Below are positions 36,631-48,850 of a stretch of 64,000 nt of DNA, piece after piece. Made by a program: the position numbers and the translations under genes. Under the pieces are notes generated by a model. It was not told where the DNA came from. It ran no database searches and saw nothing but the letters and a program-made list of their open reading frames with translations. Within the stretch, counting starts at the first letter, position 1. Each line of letters begins with the position of its first letter. Source of the DNA: Thuidium tamariscinum (lineage: Eukaryota; Streptophyta; Bryopsida; Hypnales; Thuidiaceae). The stretch spans positions 7,608,501 through 7,672,500 of the forward strand of contig OX344750.2 of assembly GCA_947034885.2 (NCBI GenBank). Reading direction: 5' to 3'.

Positions 36631-38352
36631 ATTGAAGGCCAGTTGGGTTGCAAAGAATTCTAGCACAATTTATATGAGAATGCAAAGTTTGGCACACCTT
36701 TATTTGTGTTGAAAAAAAAAGGTTGGACAACAGATAATGATTTAGTGAGCTTCTACAAGGTTAACTTCTTAAGCACATGGCCAATGTGGTTGACTCATAT
36801 TGTACATTACGATGTATTACACCTTTTGTATTCATTTATTTCACCAAGGGATGCACACCCATTGTGTATCCTTAAGCCAATTATATCCCACATTCTGCAT
36901 ATTGAAAAGATTAGTGTAGTTGTACAACAAGGTCAACAAAAAATGATTCTAAAAGAAGATGGAAATTTTTGATAGAGATCAATTTTGAAAAATACAAAAA
37001 TTGTATTGTAGAAAATATATTGACAAAAACTTATATTTTTAACATTTATTGAATCCTTTTTTTGAAAATAAATATTTTGACAAAAAGGTGACAATTCTAC
37101 CCTACATTAATTTTATTTTAATAAACCAATATTTGTTTTTTTTCATACATGGTTGCAATCACGTTTCTTTGGGGTTCAAACCCATCTTCTAATGAGCTAG
37201 TAAGGACATGGCTCTTTCCAAATGGGGTGATGTCCCACTCCTTGGTGTCGGCTTTTAATTGTCATTTTGGAATGGATTTGGTTTAATTTTCTTTACTATT
37301 TGGAAATTGAAAATATTTTTTATTGAAATTGTGGCTTTTGGATTGTGTATTGCTTTTTCTATCAATAAACAGAGAGACACATGTACACATAATTATATGT
37401 AGTGTGTGTATATTTTTATTGAAACTATTCCATCATGGTTCATGCCTAAATGTATACCTTTTGGACACAAGAGCTTAGAATGATTTTTTGTGCAAACAAT
37501 ATTGGTATTTGAATATTTTATAGCATTAAAAAACTAAATAATATGAAAACATGAATCCTACTACAATTGCTAATTGGACCCAAAAAATGAATATATTTAA
37601 TACTATAATAAAGACTATTTTAAGGTGATGTTTTAAATGATTTGGTTTAATTACCCTATGTAGGTATAAAGAATGAAAATTCTACTTAGACATTTTTTCT
37701 TGTAAGAAACTAAAGACAAGACTTGGTTGTTTTAGAAGGTTCAATTCTAAGCTATCAAAGAAAAGGGTAGGCAAAGCATAGGAAAAATGCTAAGAACTAA
37801 TGAAAGATGTTCAAATATTTACTTATTTAGTTTGTTGAAAGTCCAAGTTTTGGTTTTTGGCCTCCTAAAAGTAGAACTTGAACTTGATTTGAGCCCCATG
37901 TATAAGCCAAGGACCTTTTCCAATCTATTAGAAAGCCATAGACTAATGAATGTATACTAAATTAGGACAAGTTTTCATTTGAGGATCAATCTTAGCCCAT
38001 TTAGGGTGAATACTAAATGTCAAATTACCTCATTACATTGACTAATATTTGGATGGAATTGCATGGATAAGCAAGAGTATGTCAAGTATAGCCTTATATT
38101 GCCTCCTCCCCAAAATGTTCAGTCTAGTAGAATAAGTAAGAAAATTTGATGTAAGGTCCTAACATCCATCAACAATATATAGATTTGTCTAAATACTAAT
38201 TGTGACACTAATTTTCCAAAGTTGTGCTTATTTGAATTATTTAGTGTAAGTTCAAACATTAGTGTATTGAACCAATTTCCACCAGAATATTTCTTTGCAT
38301 CGATACTAATTGTTCTAGTCAACTCTAACTTCTCCCCTCACTAATAATGCAA
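36631..38352. other. AT-rich intergenic DNA, nothing assigned
   Basis: An 88-codon frame at 36706-36972 starts with an ATT-rich context and matches no family. No bounded element. Confidence 0.35.
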
Positions 38353-38592
38353 TCAAAACATGTTTCAATGTGACGAAAGAAATTACCCATGAGAACACCT
38401 ACACAACCAATTAGACTAATTGGCAATCTCATTGGGATTAGAAGAAATTTGAGGGCTTCGGAAGAGTGTGAGTTCTTGAATTGCGAGAACATAGAAACTA
38501 TATTTCAAAATATGTTTCAACTTGACCAAAGAAATGACCCATGAGAAGGCCCTCACGACCAATTCCACTAAATTGTTGGTCTCATTGGGATC
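38353..38592. repeat. direct repeat of about 80 bp around a family H end fragment
   Basis: A segment including ACATGTTTCAATGTGACGAA at 38353-38434 recurs as ATATGTTTCAACTTGACCAA at 38512-38592. Between them, 38436-38508 carries the left end of family H (GATTAGAAGAAATTTGAGGG and GTGAGTTCTTGAATTGC). It looks like a local tandem duplication that caught part of an H element. Confidence 0.55.
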
Positions 38593-39224
38593 GTTGTTGC
38601 TCTTGTCCCGCCATGTTTCCAACCAAATCACCAACTTTCATTAGGGCATCCTTCGGCCTACTCCTTTGCCTGCTGACTGCTGACTTCACCATTGACCGTT
38701 TTGAGACGGACTGCGTTTCTAAATTTGGCTTCCTGGACCACAAGGAGACAATTGTTTGTTTGTTATAAGTCAGTTCCGTGGGCGTGGACTTGCAGAACCC
38801 GCAGGTACAGCGTGCTGCTGGATTTGGGGACCGGACCCCTTTCTCATGGAAGGACACCTTCCAAATTTGATTCTCAGCGGCGTAAGTTAACTGGACTTAC
38901 TTAGATTGGCATCAGCTTGCGGGTTAGGTTATGGGTTAGGTTAGTAGCTGAGTTTGAGATCGGAAACCATACCGGTAAGAGTACCAAAAGAGCCACAGAT
39001 TCTGAAACTAGCAACTAACTTTTCCGTTTGCAGTCTCATTAGCAAGGGGTCAGCTCACCTGCAGAATCAGGAATCAACAGTCTGAGATCGAATCAATGTC
39101 GGACTCCTCAATTCAGAATCAACCAAGATAACATGCGCAGACGGGGTGGATTTAGAAGAAGACCACACCCCAACTTAAGTTATTGGGAATCCCAATGTGG
39201 ATGATGTCCATGCAACTACTACCT
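38593..39224. other. moderately GC-rich spacer, nothing assigned
   Basis: Short overlapping frames on both strands and a GGGTTAGGTTATGGGTTAGG stretch near 38921 that resembles, but is not, the plant telomere unit. No gene supported. Confidence 0.35.
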
Positions 39225-39227
39225 TAA

Positions 39228-39667
39228 GGGCATCTGCAATGCAGCAGCGGCAAATAAGGAAGCCCTGGAAAGGAAATTGGCCAGCATAGTGCCCATTTTT
39301 TCTTTGCACAAAATGACCCAATGCAAAGCTGGCTATCCGAACGTCAAATGGACGTTTTTGTATTAAAGAAAGAAAGAAACAAATTTCATTAAAAAAAAGG
39401 CTTTCCATGAAAACAAGGTAAAGTTACATTGATTAGCACACATATCAATGCTTGAAAAGTGTTGAAAATAGTGTTTATCTCTTAAAGGGTCAACTTACAC
39501 GCCCTCCATATATTGCATATTAACTGATCCTAGGTGGTCGCATATTGAGGCCGTGAAATTGAAGGCCCTCATAATGGTTACATTGGAGCCCAAATTTAAA
39601 TGAAATTTGGTTTCTACCCGGCATAGTGTTGATACTCGGCCTATTATTGGTAGGATTGCAAATGCTC
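39228..39667. mobile_element. Harbinger-like MITE (family Q copy 2)
   Basis: 440 bp with ends GGGCATCTGCAATGC and GATTGCAAATGCTC and perfect TAA flanks (39225-39227, 39668-39670). An AAAGAAAGAAAGAAAC / AAATTTCATT stretch near 39365-39400 resembles the reverse of the A-tailed tail family. Confidence 0.65.
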
Positions 39668-39670
39668 TAA

Positions 39671-41819
39671 GTTAACTACTTGCTTGAAGTCGTTTCATTT
39701 GTTTCAAAAAGCAAAGCAAAGTACCTGCTTGGTTCCAAAAAAAATTAAATTAAATTAAAAGAGAAAAGAAAAAAAGTACCTTGTTGTATTTATTTCATTT
39801 GTTTAAGTTTTTTTTTAAATACCACTTTAATTACTTCTTTTTATTAGTTTTCCAAAAAACAAACACCAATTCTAACTACAATGGGATAGTTTACCTTACA
39901 TCTTCTTAAGTTATTTATTGAGATCCATTAAAAGTGTCAATTAGATTCATTCTTTGTTTATCCTTGGGGAAACATTGAAATTTTTTTAATTTGCTACCCA
40001 TGATAAAATTTGGACATTTTGAACTTAAATGTTGGATTTAGATGACCCTATTGAGTTAGTAGATGTGAAGAATAGATGACACTAAACAACCACAAAATAG
40101 AGGTAATTTCACACAGAGAAAGCAAAATGCAAATGATTGTTTTGATGTCTTACCTTTGTTTTTTCTATTTTGATGGAGAACTCATGATATAAGATGGAGG
40201 CTAATTTTCAATAAGATTTACTTAACTTTCAATGCATGAAGAGTTGAAAACTTACTACACTTATGAAAATATAGTCTACATAGATTAGGAAAATGACTAA
40301 AAAAAGATCCACCCATTGTCATGTTTGTTGTGTGGATCTTCTTCTAGGTCATTTTTCTAATCTATGCAACTTATATCTCTACTTGAAACTACTCAATCCT
40401 TTAAATTTTTTTGGAAGAATTCATTTTTTCAACTACAACCGATGGCTTTAAGAAATTATAGCAATCATCGATATTGTTGATTTTTGGGAAGTAGTAACTT
40501 CTAATTCATCATATTTATAACAATTTTTGTATCACTCTATTTACTAGTAGAAAGGAAGGTTTAATTAAACTATTAAAGCCTAGTGCCTCCAAAACGCTTC
40601 TATACTTGTGAAAGAAGTTCCCTTTGAAGTCAAAGGTTTGAGTTTGTGAAAGCAAATTTTCAACTAATGGGAGATTTAAAATTGAAAATAGAAAAGAATG
40701 TAATTTTTGCAATTAAAATTCTAAGCCCAAGGGAGTAAAAATGACATAAATAACACTTTTGTCTTCCATCACCAAAAAAATAGACCAATTTTGAGTCCAC
40801 TATGATTTTATTCAAATCTACTTAAAGATGTGAACTAGATTGTAATTTTAGAGGCTCTTTGGTCCAAAAGTCTCATACAAAAAAAAAACTTGCATCATAA
40901 GTGAGATTGGTGTATCTCAATTCCATCTAAGTAGGGCTATTAACAATTTTATTTTCCTTTCAATTGGGAACTCATTTCTTCTTAACAATTTTTTAGTGAG
41001 TAAATTTTTTTTGAATTCTAAATTTTTTTTCCTAGACTCTCAACACAATCCTTCAAAAATAAAAAAAATTAGGAATTTAAAATCATTAGTGCTAAAACTT
41101 TAAGTTAAGAAGATTCAAAGCTAAAGACTCTAATTGAACAAGGTGCAAAAAATTATTTTCTTCGCTTAAAATGTAAATGTTTTACAATCTATGCAATTAA
41201 AGAATTTGAAATTTCTTCCATAAATTATTAGATTAGTCTTATATTAGATTGTATGGTCATGAATTCAACCTCCCAAAATTTAGAAAAAAATTGCACTTTG
41301 CAATAGAAATGGTAGTTTTGAGTGGCTTTGGATGAAAAAATGGCCTCAAGACTTCATGGGATTTGAAAATATGTCAAAAAAAATTTAATAACCTCTACTT
41401 ATCTTAAATTTGAGCTTACAATACTTTTTTTTAGAGTCACTTGCTTTTGGATGAAGACTAATATTAGATTAAATTTTATTCATTTATAATTGTCCAAATT
41501 TCATTTACAATGAAGGCCAAAAATTAATTTAATTTAGAAGGAAATTTGAATTTTTCCTTTCAAAATTTATAGAAAAATATTGGTGATAACAAAGATAAAT
41601 CTAAGAGTATGGATAGAATCTAAAACTCAAACTCTACAATTCTTATTTGCATCTCAATTTCAAATTCTTCTTCTTAGTGGTACTTTATGATGATTTCTCC
41701 CAAGTTGCCAACTTCGGAGATGGATCTTGAAGCTTCAGAGTCAACGAAACACCAAATAGAGGGATTTCTTTTACGTACACCTCTGCAACAAGGTGATTGA
41801 GGGGTTAGGGCAAACCAAC
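39671..41819. other. AT-rich intergenic DNA, nothing assigned
   Basis: No gene. A distant echo of family C (TTGCACTTTGCAATAGAAATG at about 41290) is visible, with another at about 52630. Confidence 0.35.
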
Positions 41820-43810
41820 CCCTTACTCAGCGTTTTAGTAAAATGCTGAAATTTTTATTTTCCATGCATGATCAAATTTGCAAATTTTTGAATTCATATT
41901 TGCAATTAGAGGGCTCAAATTAGCTAGTTAAAGGGTGTACTAGGTAAATTAATCAAGCACAAAATAGGAGATTTTTTTTTTAATTTAAAATTTTTTTCCA
42001 AAGAGATGGCAACATTAACCTTGAAGTGCTCTGATGTCCATATTCTAAATGATGAACAAAGGACTTCAAGGCACTGTTTCATCCAACTAACTTCTCATTT
42101 ATCTAATGTAAAACTTGAATCCAGAAAAGACAACCGTCCTCAATGACCAAACTCTTTTAGCAAATGACCAAATTCATTAACTTTTGGTATATGATATAGC
42201 TGTACAAAGCTAAAAGCAAAAATGTGCAAAATTTCAAAAAAGGATTGAAATGTTTAGGGGTTTAAAAACAAAATGGAAGGGGAACTCTAATTTTATTTTA
42301 TTTTTTGAAAAAGGGTGGTGATCATTAAAAACCAAAAGGAAAGAAAAACAATCAATCTGGCTCACGTGGGAAATTCAACCTTAATTTCTTACTTGCATCC
42401 TTAGAATGACTTGGAGTGGCTGAGCAAGGGGGCCAATTCACCCCACCAATGCCCCCCCCCCCCCGCCCAGTTGGGCTCCCCCTCCCTACTTTAGTCAACG
42501 GTCAAGAGCCTGGTCTCCCCCCAGTCCCAGTTCCAGTAGTTTTTCTGTTCAGGTAAGGTAATGTGGTACCACCCCCACTCAGTTGTCCTCGCGGCCTTAG
42601 CAATGGGTGGTACACTTGCACACACCTCAAGTGAGTTTCAAAATTATCCTCATCGTAGATATTATCTGGTGCCAGATCCCGCCTCACTGATGGAATCAAA
42701 TTCCGCAAGCGGCAAACTGAAGGAGCAAGCAAGGACTCCCCCCAGACCCCGCCCACACTCTCCCCAGTACCTTCCCTGAGGAAAAAATCTACTGGAGGTT
42801 CCCCGGGATCTGGAGGGGAATTGAATTGGCTCCCCCTGCCCTGCCCTGCCCTCCCTGGGATCTAAGTTAGTTTTTACTGCACCCAGCATCCCCGCCAGAC
42901 CAGTCGGCCACGGTGAGTGGGCGCTTGTTAAATCCTGTAATCGAAACTAACGTGGCGCAACTGAATTTACCCCAGGGTAAATACTGAATTTTTTTATTTT
43001 TTTCAAATCCTGAATCCATATTTGGATTTGGAGACCCCAAATTAGATAGGTAGGACCTTGACACAACCAAAAACAAAACAAAAACATAAACCCCCAAATC
43101 CTTATCAACCCTTGGTAAAACAAATTCTACCTGCAGGGGGCTTGATTTACCTGCGCCACGTCAGGTTCATTTACAGGATTTAATGTCTTGCCGGTGAGTG
43201 AGAGGCGGGCACTCAACGAGGGAGAATGACCAACATTCCAAGTCATAATTATCATCCGGGCTCCATCCTCCGTCGCCCGTCCCTCCCAACTGACGGAACC
43301 CCGGCCTGCCGCCGCAGGTACCAACCCAGCCCCATCCACAGAAGGGAAGGGAAGTGCAAGGCGGGGCGATGATGAATGTGCGAGCGAGCTGCTGCGGGTG
43401 CCCAGACATGAGTGGGAGGGACGGAGTCCATGGAATGATGTCATGGCCCGGTACACCTCCATTTCCCAATCATTTGAATGGACTCACCTACAGACGAGGA
43501 AGCCTCCTGGAGGGAGGAAGCCTCCGGATAAGAGCCAGGGCTGGATTGGGCAGGGTCAAGCTTAGAAGGCTTCATTTGGTCGGGGGAACCTACCCCTTCG
43601 TGTGGCCGCTCAGGAAAAAAAAACCTGGAATTTTTAAATTTTCACTCATGATAAAATTTTGAATTCATATTTGCAATCAAAGACCCCAAATTAGCTACAG
43701 GGTATGCAAAGGTCCCCAAGTTTCTTTCAAGCCCCAAACAGGGGTCTTTTTATTTGACTTGCAGCCCTGAGATGACTTCAAGTGGCGGAGTGAGGGGGCC
43801 AGTTCCCCTG
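41820..43810. repeat. patchwork of family F-like interiors and G/C-rich blocks
   Basis: Phrases such as TTGAATTCATATTTGCAAT with a following CAAATTAGCTA recur at about 41890-41930 and 43655-43700. AGTGGCTGAGCAAGGGGGCC (about 42416) recurs as AGTGGCGGAGTGAGGGGGCC (about 43782). A 13-C run lies at 42452-42464. The open frames here are short and of no recognised family. Confidence 0.4.
42920..43191. mobile_element. Mutator-like MITE family F copy, 9-bp target duplication
   Basis: 272 bp, flanked by perfect CGGTGAGTG at 42911-42919 and 43192-43200. Ends are GGCGCTTGTTAAATCC and GGATTTAATGTCTTGC, followed inward by ACGTGGCGCA and its complement. The middle has the TTTTTTTATTTTTTTC stretch shared with the copy at 24923. 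Confidence 0.8.
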
Positions 43811-44049
43811 GAACCTTCATTTGTCTAACCAAATTAAGTTCAGTATACTGATGCTGTGTTTCAACAAACTTTCAGAGCATGTCTTGTCAAGCTGAGGGCG
43901 AGCATAACTGTGAGCTCAATAATTATGTTGGGACACTCCATGAGTGTCTGATTGCAACGTTTTATCATAGAACTGACCCTCTTGCGTACGTTGATGATTA
44001 CTTTGTACACATGACGTGGTTGTTTTCCCCCTTCAATTTGTGCACCTAT

Positions 44050-44215
44050 CGAAGGAGGAAACACCTCATATCATCAAAATAAGCAATTCAACATAGTTGG
44101 AAGTCTTTTGGGGGGAAGGAAAAACATGTGTTCATGTAATATTTGCAATTGAAAATCATGAATTTTGTTTATAAAGTAGAACTCCTTAGGCCAGTGAGAC
44201 TATTACATAGTTTGG
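44050..44215 (-). mobile_element. family E-like fragment
   Basis: GGAGGAAACACCTCATATC is followed by AAGCAATTCAACATAGTTGG, then AACTCCTTAGGCCAGTGAGA, the order found in family E. The right end is missing. It lies about 200 bp before the C copy at 44427. Confidence 0.5.
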
Positions 44216-44426
44216 TCCTGAAACCAAAATTCAGAGAAATCAACAATCAACCAATTGCGACTAAGTATGGGGAACACACAAAAAAATTTGAATTCTTTTT
44301 CAATTTCCAACAAGCCATTGGAAAAAACAAAGACAATGAACAATATCAATCATGCTCAATTATTTATGAGAAGGATTCAAGGTGTTGTTTCCCCTTACTT
44401 GAGCAAAATTTTTAATGCATCCTTAA

Positions 44427-45372
44427 CCCCTAAACCCCTAACCTCTATGTTTTCACCAAAACCGCTTCAAAACTGTCATTTCTTAGACAATTATCAATTT
44501 TTTTTTTAAAAACATTTTTTGACAAAATTAACCGTAGGATCTTTTAGAGAACAAGTTTAAGAATATGTGGAAAAAATTTCAGAAATTTCCGTCGTGTAGA
44601 TTGCAAGATATTAGTGTTTGAAGTGACAAGAATCAGTTTTTTACCACTGCGGAAATCCGGGCAGCTGCACTTCAGAAGACTATATTTGTGTGGAAAAATA
44701 TCCAAAATGATTGTTACTCCTTGGATTCATTTTTCAAGTGAATTTGGCTACATGCTTGAAAATTTTCAGATCATTTGGAATTGTGAAACATATAGGAAAA
44801 AAATAGTAAGTAGAAAGAAGTAGAAAATGAGCCAAAATACTAAATTATTAACAATTTATTTATAAAGTTAAAATAAGACAATCCCAATGGTTGTAATGTT
44901 GTGTTAAACAATATACACCCAATGTTTTTATTTTTTTTCAAAAATATTGAAAATTGAACTAAATAAAGAATTTCAAACTTTTTTTTGTAGTGTAGAGATT
45001 TTATAACTAGCCGAAACTACCTCAAACTAAAAAACCTCATAACTTTTAACTCATTAATCCAAATGGAATGATTCAAAGATTCCCATTCCTGTATAAACCT
45101 AAAGAATCAATTTGAAATTTCACTTTTGAAAAAAAAGTTTTTTTAAAGAAGTTTTTTCAGCTGCCCAGGCTGCCCTCACTTCAAACAAAATGACATATCA
45201 TGCCATAACTTTTTACTGTGTAGTCAAAAGTTACAAAAATTGTTGGGCCTTGAAGCTACTCCTTGGACACATGTTGTATCAAATTTTCAAAGAAAAAAAG
45301 TATAAACTCTATTCGTAGTGAGCTGCCCAAAATTTCTATGTTGCCAAAAAACGCAGCTCAGGGCTTTAGGGG
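44427..45372 (+). mobile_element. TTAA-type MITE family C copy
   Basis: 946 bp with TTAA at 44423-44426 and 45373-45376. The left end has a small local duplication (CCCCTAAACCCCTAACC); the right end is GGGCTTTAGGGG. The interior aligns with the other C copies throughout. Confidence 0.8.
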
Positions 45373-45376
45373 TTAA

Positions 45377-46239
45377 CACCCTTCATTCAATTTCTTTTTT
45401 GAAAATAATTTTTTTTCTTCCGCAAGGAATAATATGCCTTATGATGAAAACTTCTTAAAATGTTTTCTAAAGAAATGAAACTCATCCATGTCCCTGCCCC
45501 TTTAGCTTTTACCATACAAAATGAGGGCGGGTTCATTCGGGCTCACGTGTTGGATTCCCACAAACAAATGTAAGCTTGTGTAGTTACAAAGGAGGGCAGG
45601 GAACAACCCTATGGACCTCCGCTTCTTTAAATTAAAAATTTAAAAAAAAAAAAAAAAAAGACTTGTTACCACACCAGGGAACTTGACTGAAATTCTTGCC
45701 TGCCCAAGGTGAAAAATGATTGTGTCTACTGGATCATGTGTTGGCAAGATTTGCAGTACAAACTTACAGGCCAGGCAATGAATTTACAGTTTGCTTCTGC
45801 ACTTGAATGCACTCCCTGATTAACTTACCTTATGTTATGGCTGCATTGGAAGCAGTGATCCCAAAACTGGCTAAATTTCGCTCATTTTCTACTCAATTTT
45901 TTTCATGCCCTTTGTATACATTTTAAAAAATCTTCCAAAAATGAACATTTGACTAAAATTCCTGAATTTGTTTTGAGATCACTGATTGGAAGTAAGTTCG
46001 ACTGGATGGGGAAAAGTACATTACATGGATGACCATAGAGAGCCTCTAATGGAGCTTCAGTTAACTTAAGTTCATCAATTGACTGCTGACGGGTGGAAGG
46101 GGAGGAGGTTCATAAAGTGCCCATTTAGGAGCTGGAATTGAATTTGGGAAGAATGTTTTCTCAGTAAGTTTTTCACTTTACTTTGGAAAACAACTGGAAA
46201 TTGGCATCATTCGAAGGGAAGAGGTCCCTAAACCAACCA
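45377..46239. other. intergenic DNA with a long A run
   Basis: A 17-A run lies near 45643-45659. No gene or bounded element. Confidence 0.35.
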
Positions 46240-46500
46240 TCTAAGGGCTGAAACTGAACTTTGGGGAGGTGAAATATCTTGAAATATTTTTTAGTAAATT
46301 TTTCTTGAGAGACAAATAGAATAGGCATCTAACCCAAGTTCTTTCATATTTTTTTGAGCTTTGTGGAATTGGTTACAAATGTTTTAAGTTAAAAAAAAGT
46401 GTTCTTTTGTGGTCATCAAAAGCAACCACCTCCTAAAATGTGTGGATTTGGTACACTGAAGAAAGAAAAATGTATCTTTAAGTCATGTTTGCTTTAAATG
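46240..46500 (+). repeat. repeat family J copy 2, diverged
   Basis: GAAATATCTTGAAATATTTT, AATAGGCATCTAACCCAAG, TTTTTTTGAGCTTTGTGG and AATTGGTTACAAATGTTTTA match the other J copies. Its hairpin region is degraded. Confidence 0.55.
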
Positions 46501-46520
46501 TCATGTCGGAGTTCAAGCCT

Positions 46521-46522
<2 letters not shown>

Positions 46523-46576
<54 letters not shown>
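46523..46576. repeat. (TA)27 microsatellite
   Basis: 54 bp of uninterrupted TA. It could extrude a cruciform and is likely length-variable. Confidence 0.95.
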
Positions 46577-46583
<7 letters not shown>

Positions 46584-47475
46584 ACTTTTTTTTCTATCCA
46601 ATTTCTTAGGGAAGGTATTCTAATTGAAAGAAGGCATAGAGAATTCCACCACAAGGAATAGAGCCCACAAATGAAGTGCCATTTTCCAATTACACAATTG
46701 CACTTTCCTTCATTCTATGCATGTATGTATACTTGAGCATTATTCAACAAGGCAAAAAAATCCACTTGTATAAAAAGTTGAGGGCACAAATTTTTATAGA
46801 TATAAGTGCATCTTCAATCACATCCAAAATAACAACCAAAAATTGGCTCTCTATCAATTTTGTGAAGTACAATCTTGCCTTCTTTGTCTTTCCTTTAGAT
46901 CCAATAAAGACATTTTTTTAGTGAAATTTTGCCAAATTTGTTAGAATCTTATGAAGCAGTAGTTGTCCCTAAAAAAACTAGCATATTGAAGAAGGCCAAC
47001 ATGGGAGACTTTGGTCCCCAAAAAATCCTAGATCCAATTAATTACCCAAAAATAAACCTTAAAACAACCTTACGCAATAAAACTTCAATAAGTTGTAGTG
47101 ATAAGTTGCAAAGGATGTGAAGTAATTTCTAAAGATACTTCAATCAATGTTATTGTCCCAAACAAGCTTTGAGGTAGAATTTGATGACCTCGCAAATTTC
47201 TAAGGGTTGTCACCAAGTGCATTGAATCCTTGAATTAATTCATTCAAAGGGCCCCGTGTGTATGTTGCAAGTTGCCATCCATTAGTAGCAATCAAAAGAA
47301 CATGACTAAAAAGTAAGTACAATAAATAAGAGCCTTGTAACAACATACTACTATCAAATGGTCTTCTTCATTTGTAAATTCTATCCTCTTAGCTTTTATG
47401 CACAATTCAAAGACAATATGATACCTAGATATTTGGTTTATTTAGATGATATAATCAATAAGTTGTTTGTTTTAC
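46577..47475. other. AT-rich intergenic DNA, nothing assigned
   Basis: Two short frames (46676-46921, 46929-47120) are adjacent but share no recognisable domain. Nothing else seen. Confidence 0.3.
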
Positions 47476-47479
47476 TTGT

Positions 47480-48109
47480 GGGTGATTACGAGAAACACTT
47501 GTCCTATATTTTATCCTCTTGGCCTTGGATAAGTGGTTTCTAACTTATAACCTTTGCATCCTTTGTTCATTTGCCACTGAACTTGAAATGAAGGTATATA
47601 TAATAGCTATAGACATCATGTAATTTTTTGAAGTTTTTAAAAATTATTTTTCTATTTTTAAACATCCCCCAATTGGATATCTCCTTTGGCCATTTTAGGG
47701 TGTTTTAGTCCTATTTTTGACCCCAAAATGGAAATTTTAAGCTCAATATTGGAATCTAAAGTTACAGAAGCTTATGAAGAGATTTAAAAAATAATAATAG
47801 ATTGTCTAACTTCCACATGTGTTCAAGGTGCACTACTTTTGTGCACGTGTAGAGAACACAATTTATTCTTCTCCAAGATGAAAATGGTTGAGGACAAGCA
47901 TCTTTTAAGTTATAACTTTTTTAGATTTAAGATAAATTCTTACTATTTAAAAAATCAAACATCAAAGTTTTTTATTTTCATTATATTTACTATTGTGTTT
48001 TTTTTGGACATAACTTTTAGATTTAAAAAAAAATTATTCCAAAAGTCTCAATACTCATTGAAATAGGCCTTTTTTAGCCAAAAATGATAAGTGTTTCTTG
48101 CAATGATCC
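47480..48109 (+). mobile_element. MITE family A copy 3, diverged interior
   Basis: Ends are GGGTGATTACGAGAAACACT and AAGTGTTTCTTGCAATGATCC. Flanks are TTGT (47476-47479) and TTGA (48110-48113), a 4-bp duplication with one mismatch. The interior only loosely follows copies 1 and 2, sharing the TGTTCAAGGTGCAC-like middle. It is older or represents a subfamily. Confidence 0.65.
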
Positions 48110-48619
48110 TTGAATTAAAAATCACTACGGAATTCTCTATTAGGCTAGCCATTTTATTTGTTTTTTAAATCCATAAGCACCTTTAGTTGTTAAAGTTAGG
48201 GTTTGAAGTTGTTCCCATCTTGTGGAATTATGTGATGGTCTTCCATTATATGACTTGTGACTTTTCAAGACTAGCCAAAGGTCTTGTAGAGGCCTTGATT
48301 TGACATCCATTTTCCATTTTTCCATTTTTTAAACTTCTCCAAAGAGAGCCAAGACTACTTTCTTTGTCACTTATATTGTAGGAGATTTTCTATCCATCCT
48401 CAAGTGCATTCCATGTCTTTAGTATATGAAAAATTTATGAAATTTGCAAATTCTAATATATAAAAAAACAAAAACATAGACAAGAAAAATCCTTGTATTA
48501 ATGTATTTCATTGTAGTAGCTTGACCAATCATGAGTATTTATTTCAATTATTTTGATATCATATCAATGCAAGTATTTTTATTCATAATCCTTAAACAAT
48601 GAGGTGGTGACTATAGGAG

Positions 48620-48850
48620 GGTTACTATTATATGAGTTTAAAAGTATGAGTCCATGAGTCTAAAAGACTATCAGCCTATAATATAGGTATCTACATTATA
48701 GTAACCTTCTATGATTATAGTACATATATCTTATAAATACATATATTATAAGTGTTTATGTTATAAGTACCTTCCATGGTTGTATTATATCTACTTATAT
48801 ATATGCTCAAGACTCTCATACTCACTCTTCCGTGCTTACATACTAGCACC
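48620..48850 (-). mobile_element. MITE family B copy, inverted
   Basis: Read on the minus strand it starts GGTGCTAGTATGTAAGCACG and contains the AAGGTACTTATAACAT and CTATAATATAGGTATC words of the family. It ends with GGTTACTATTATATGAG at the plus-strand left edge. Confidence 0.65.

Noticed and set aside
38921-38945. Telomere-like GGGTTAGGTTATGGGTTAGG stretch
   Set aside because: It lacks the TTTAGGG plant unit in tandem and is too short to be an interstitial telomere.
43127-43662. Frames of 100-111 codons near the F element at 43 kb
   Set aside because: They span an element boundary and G/C-rich repeat blocks and show no family resemblance.
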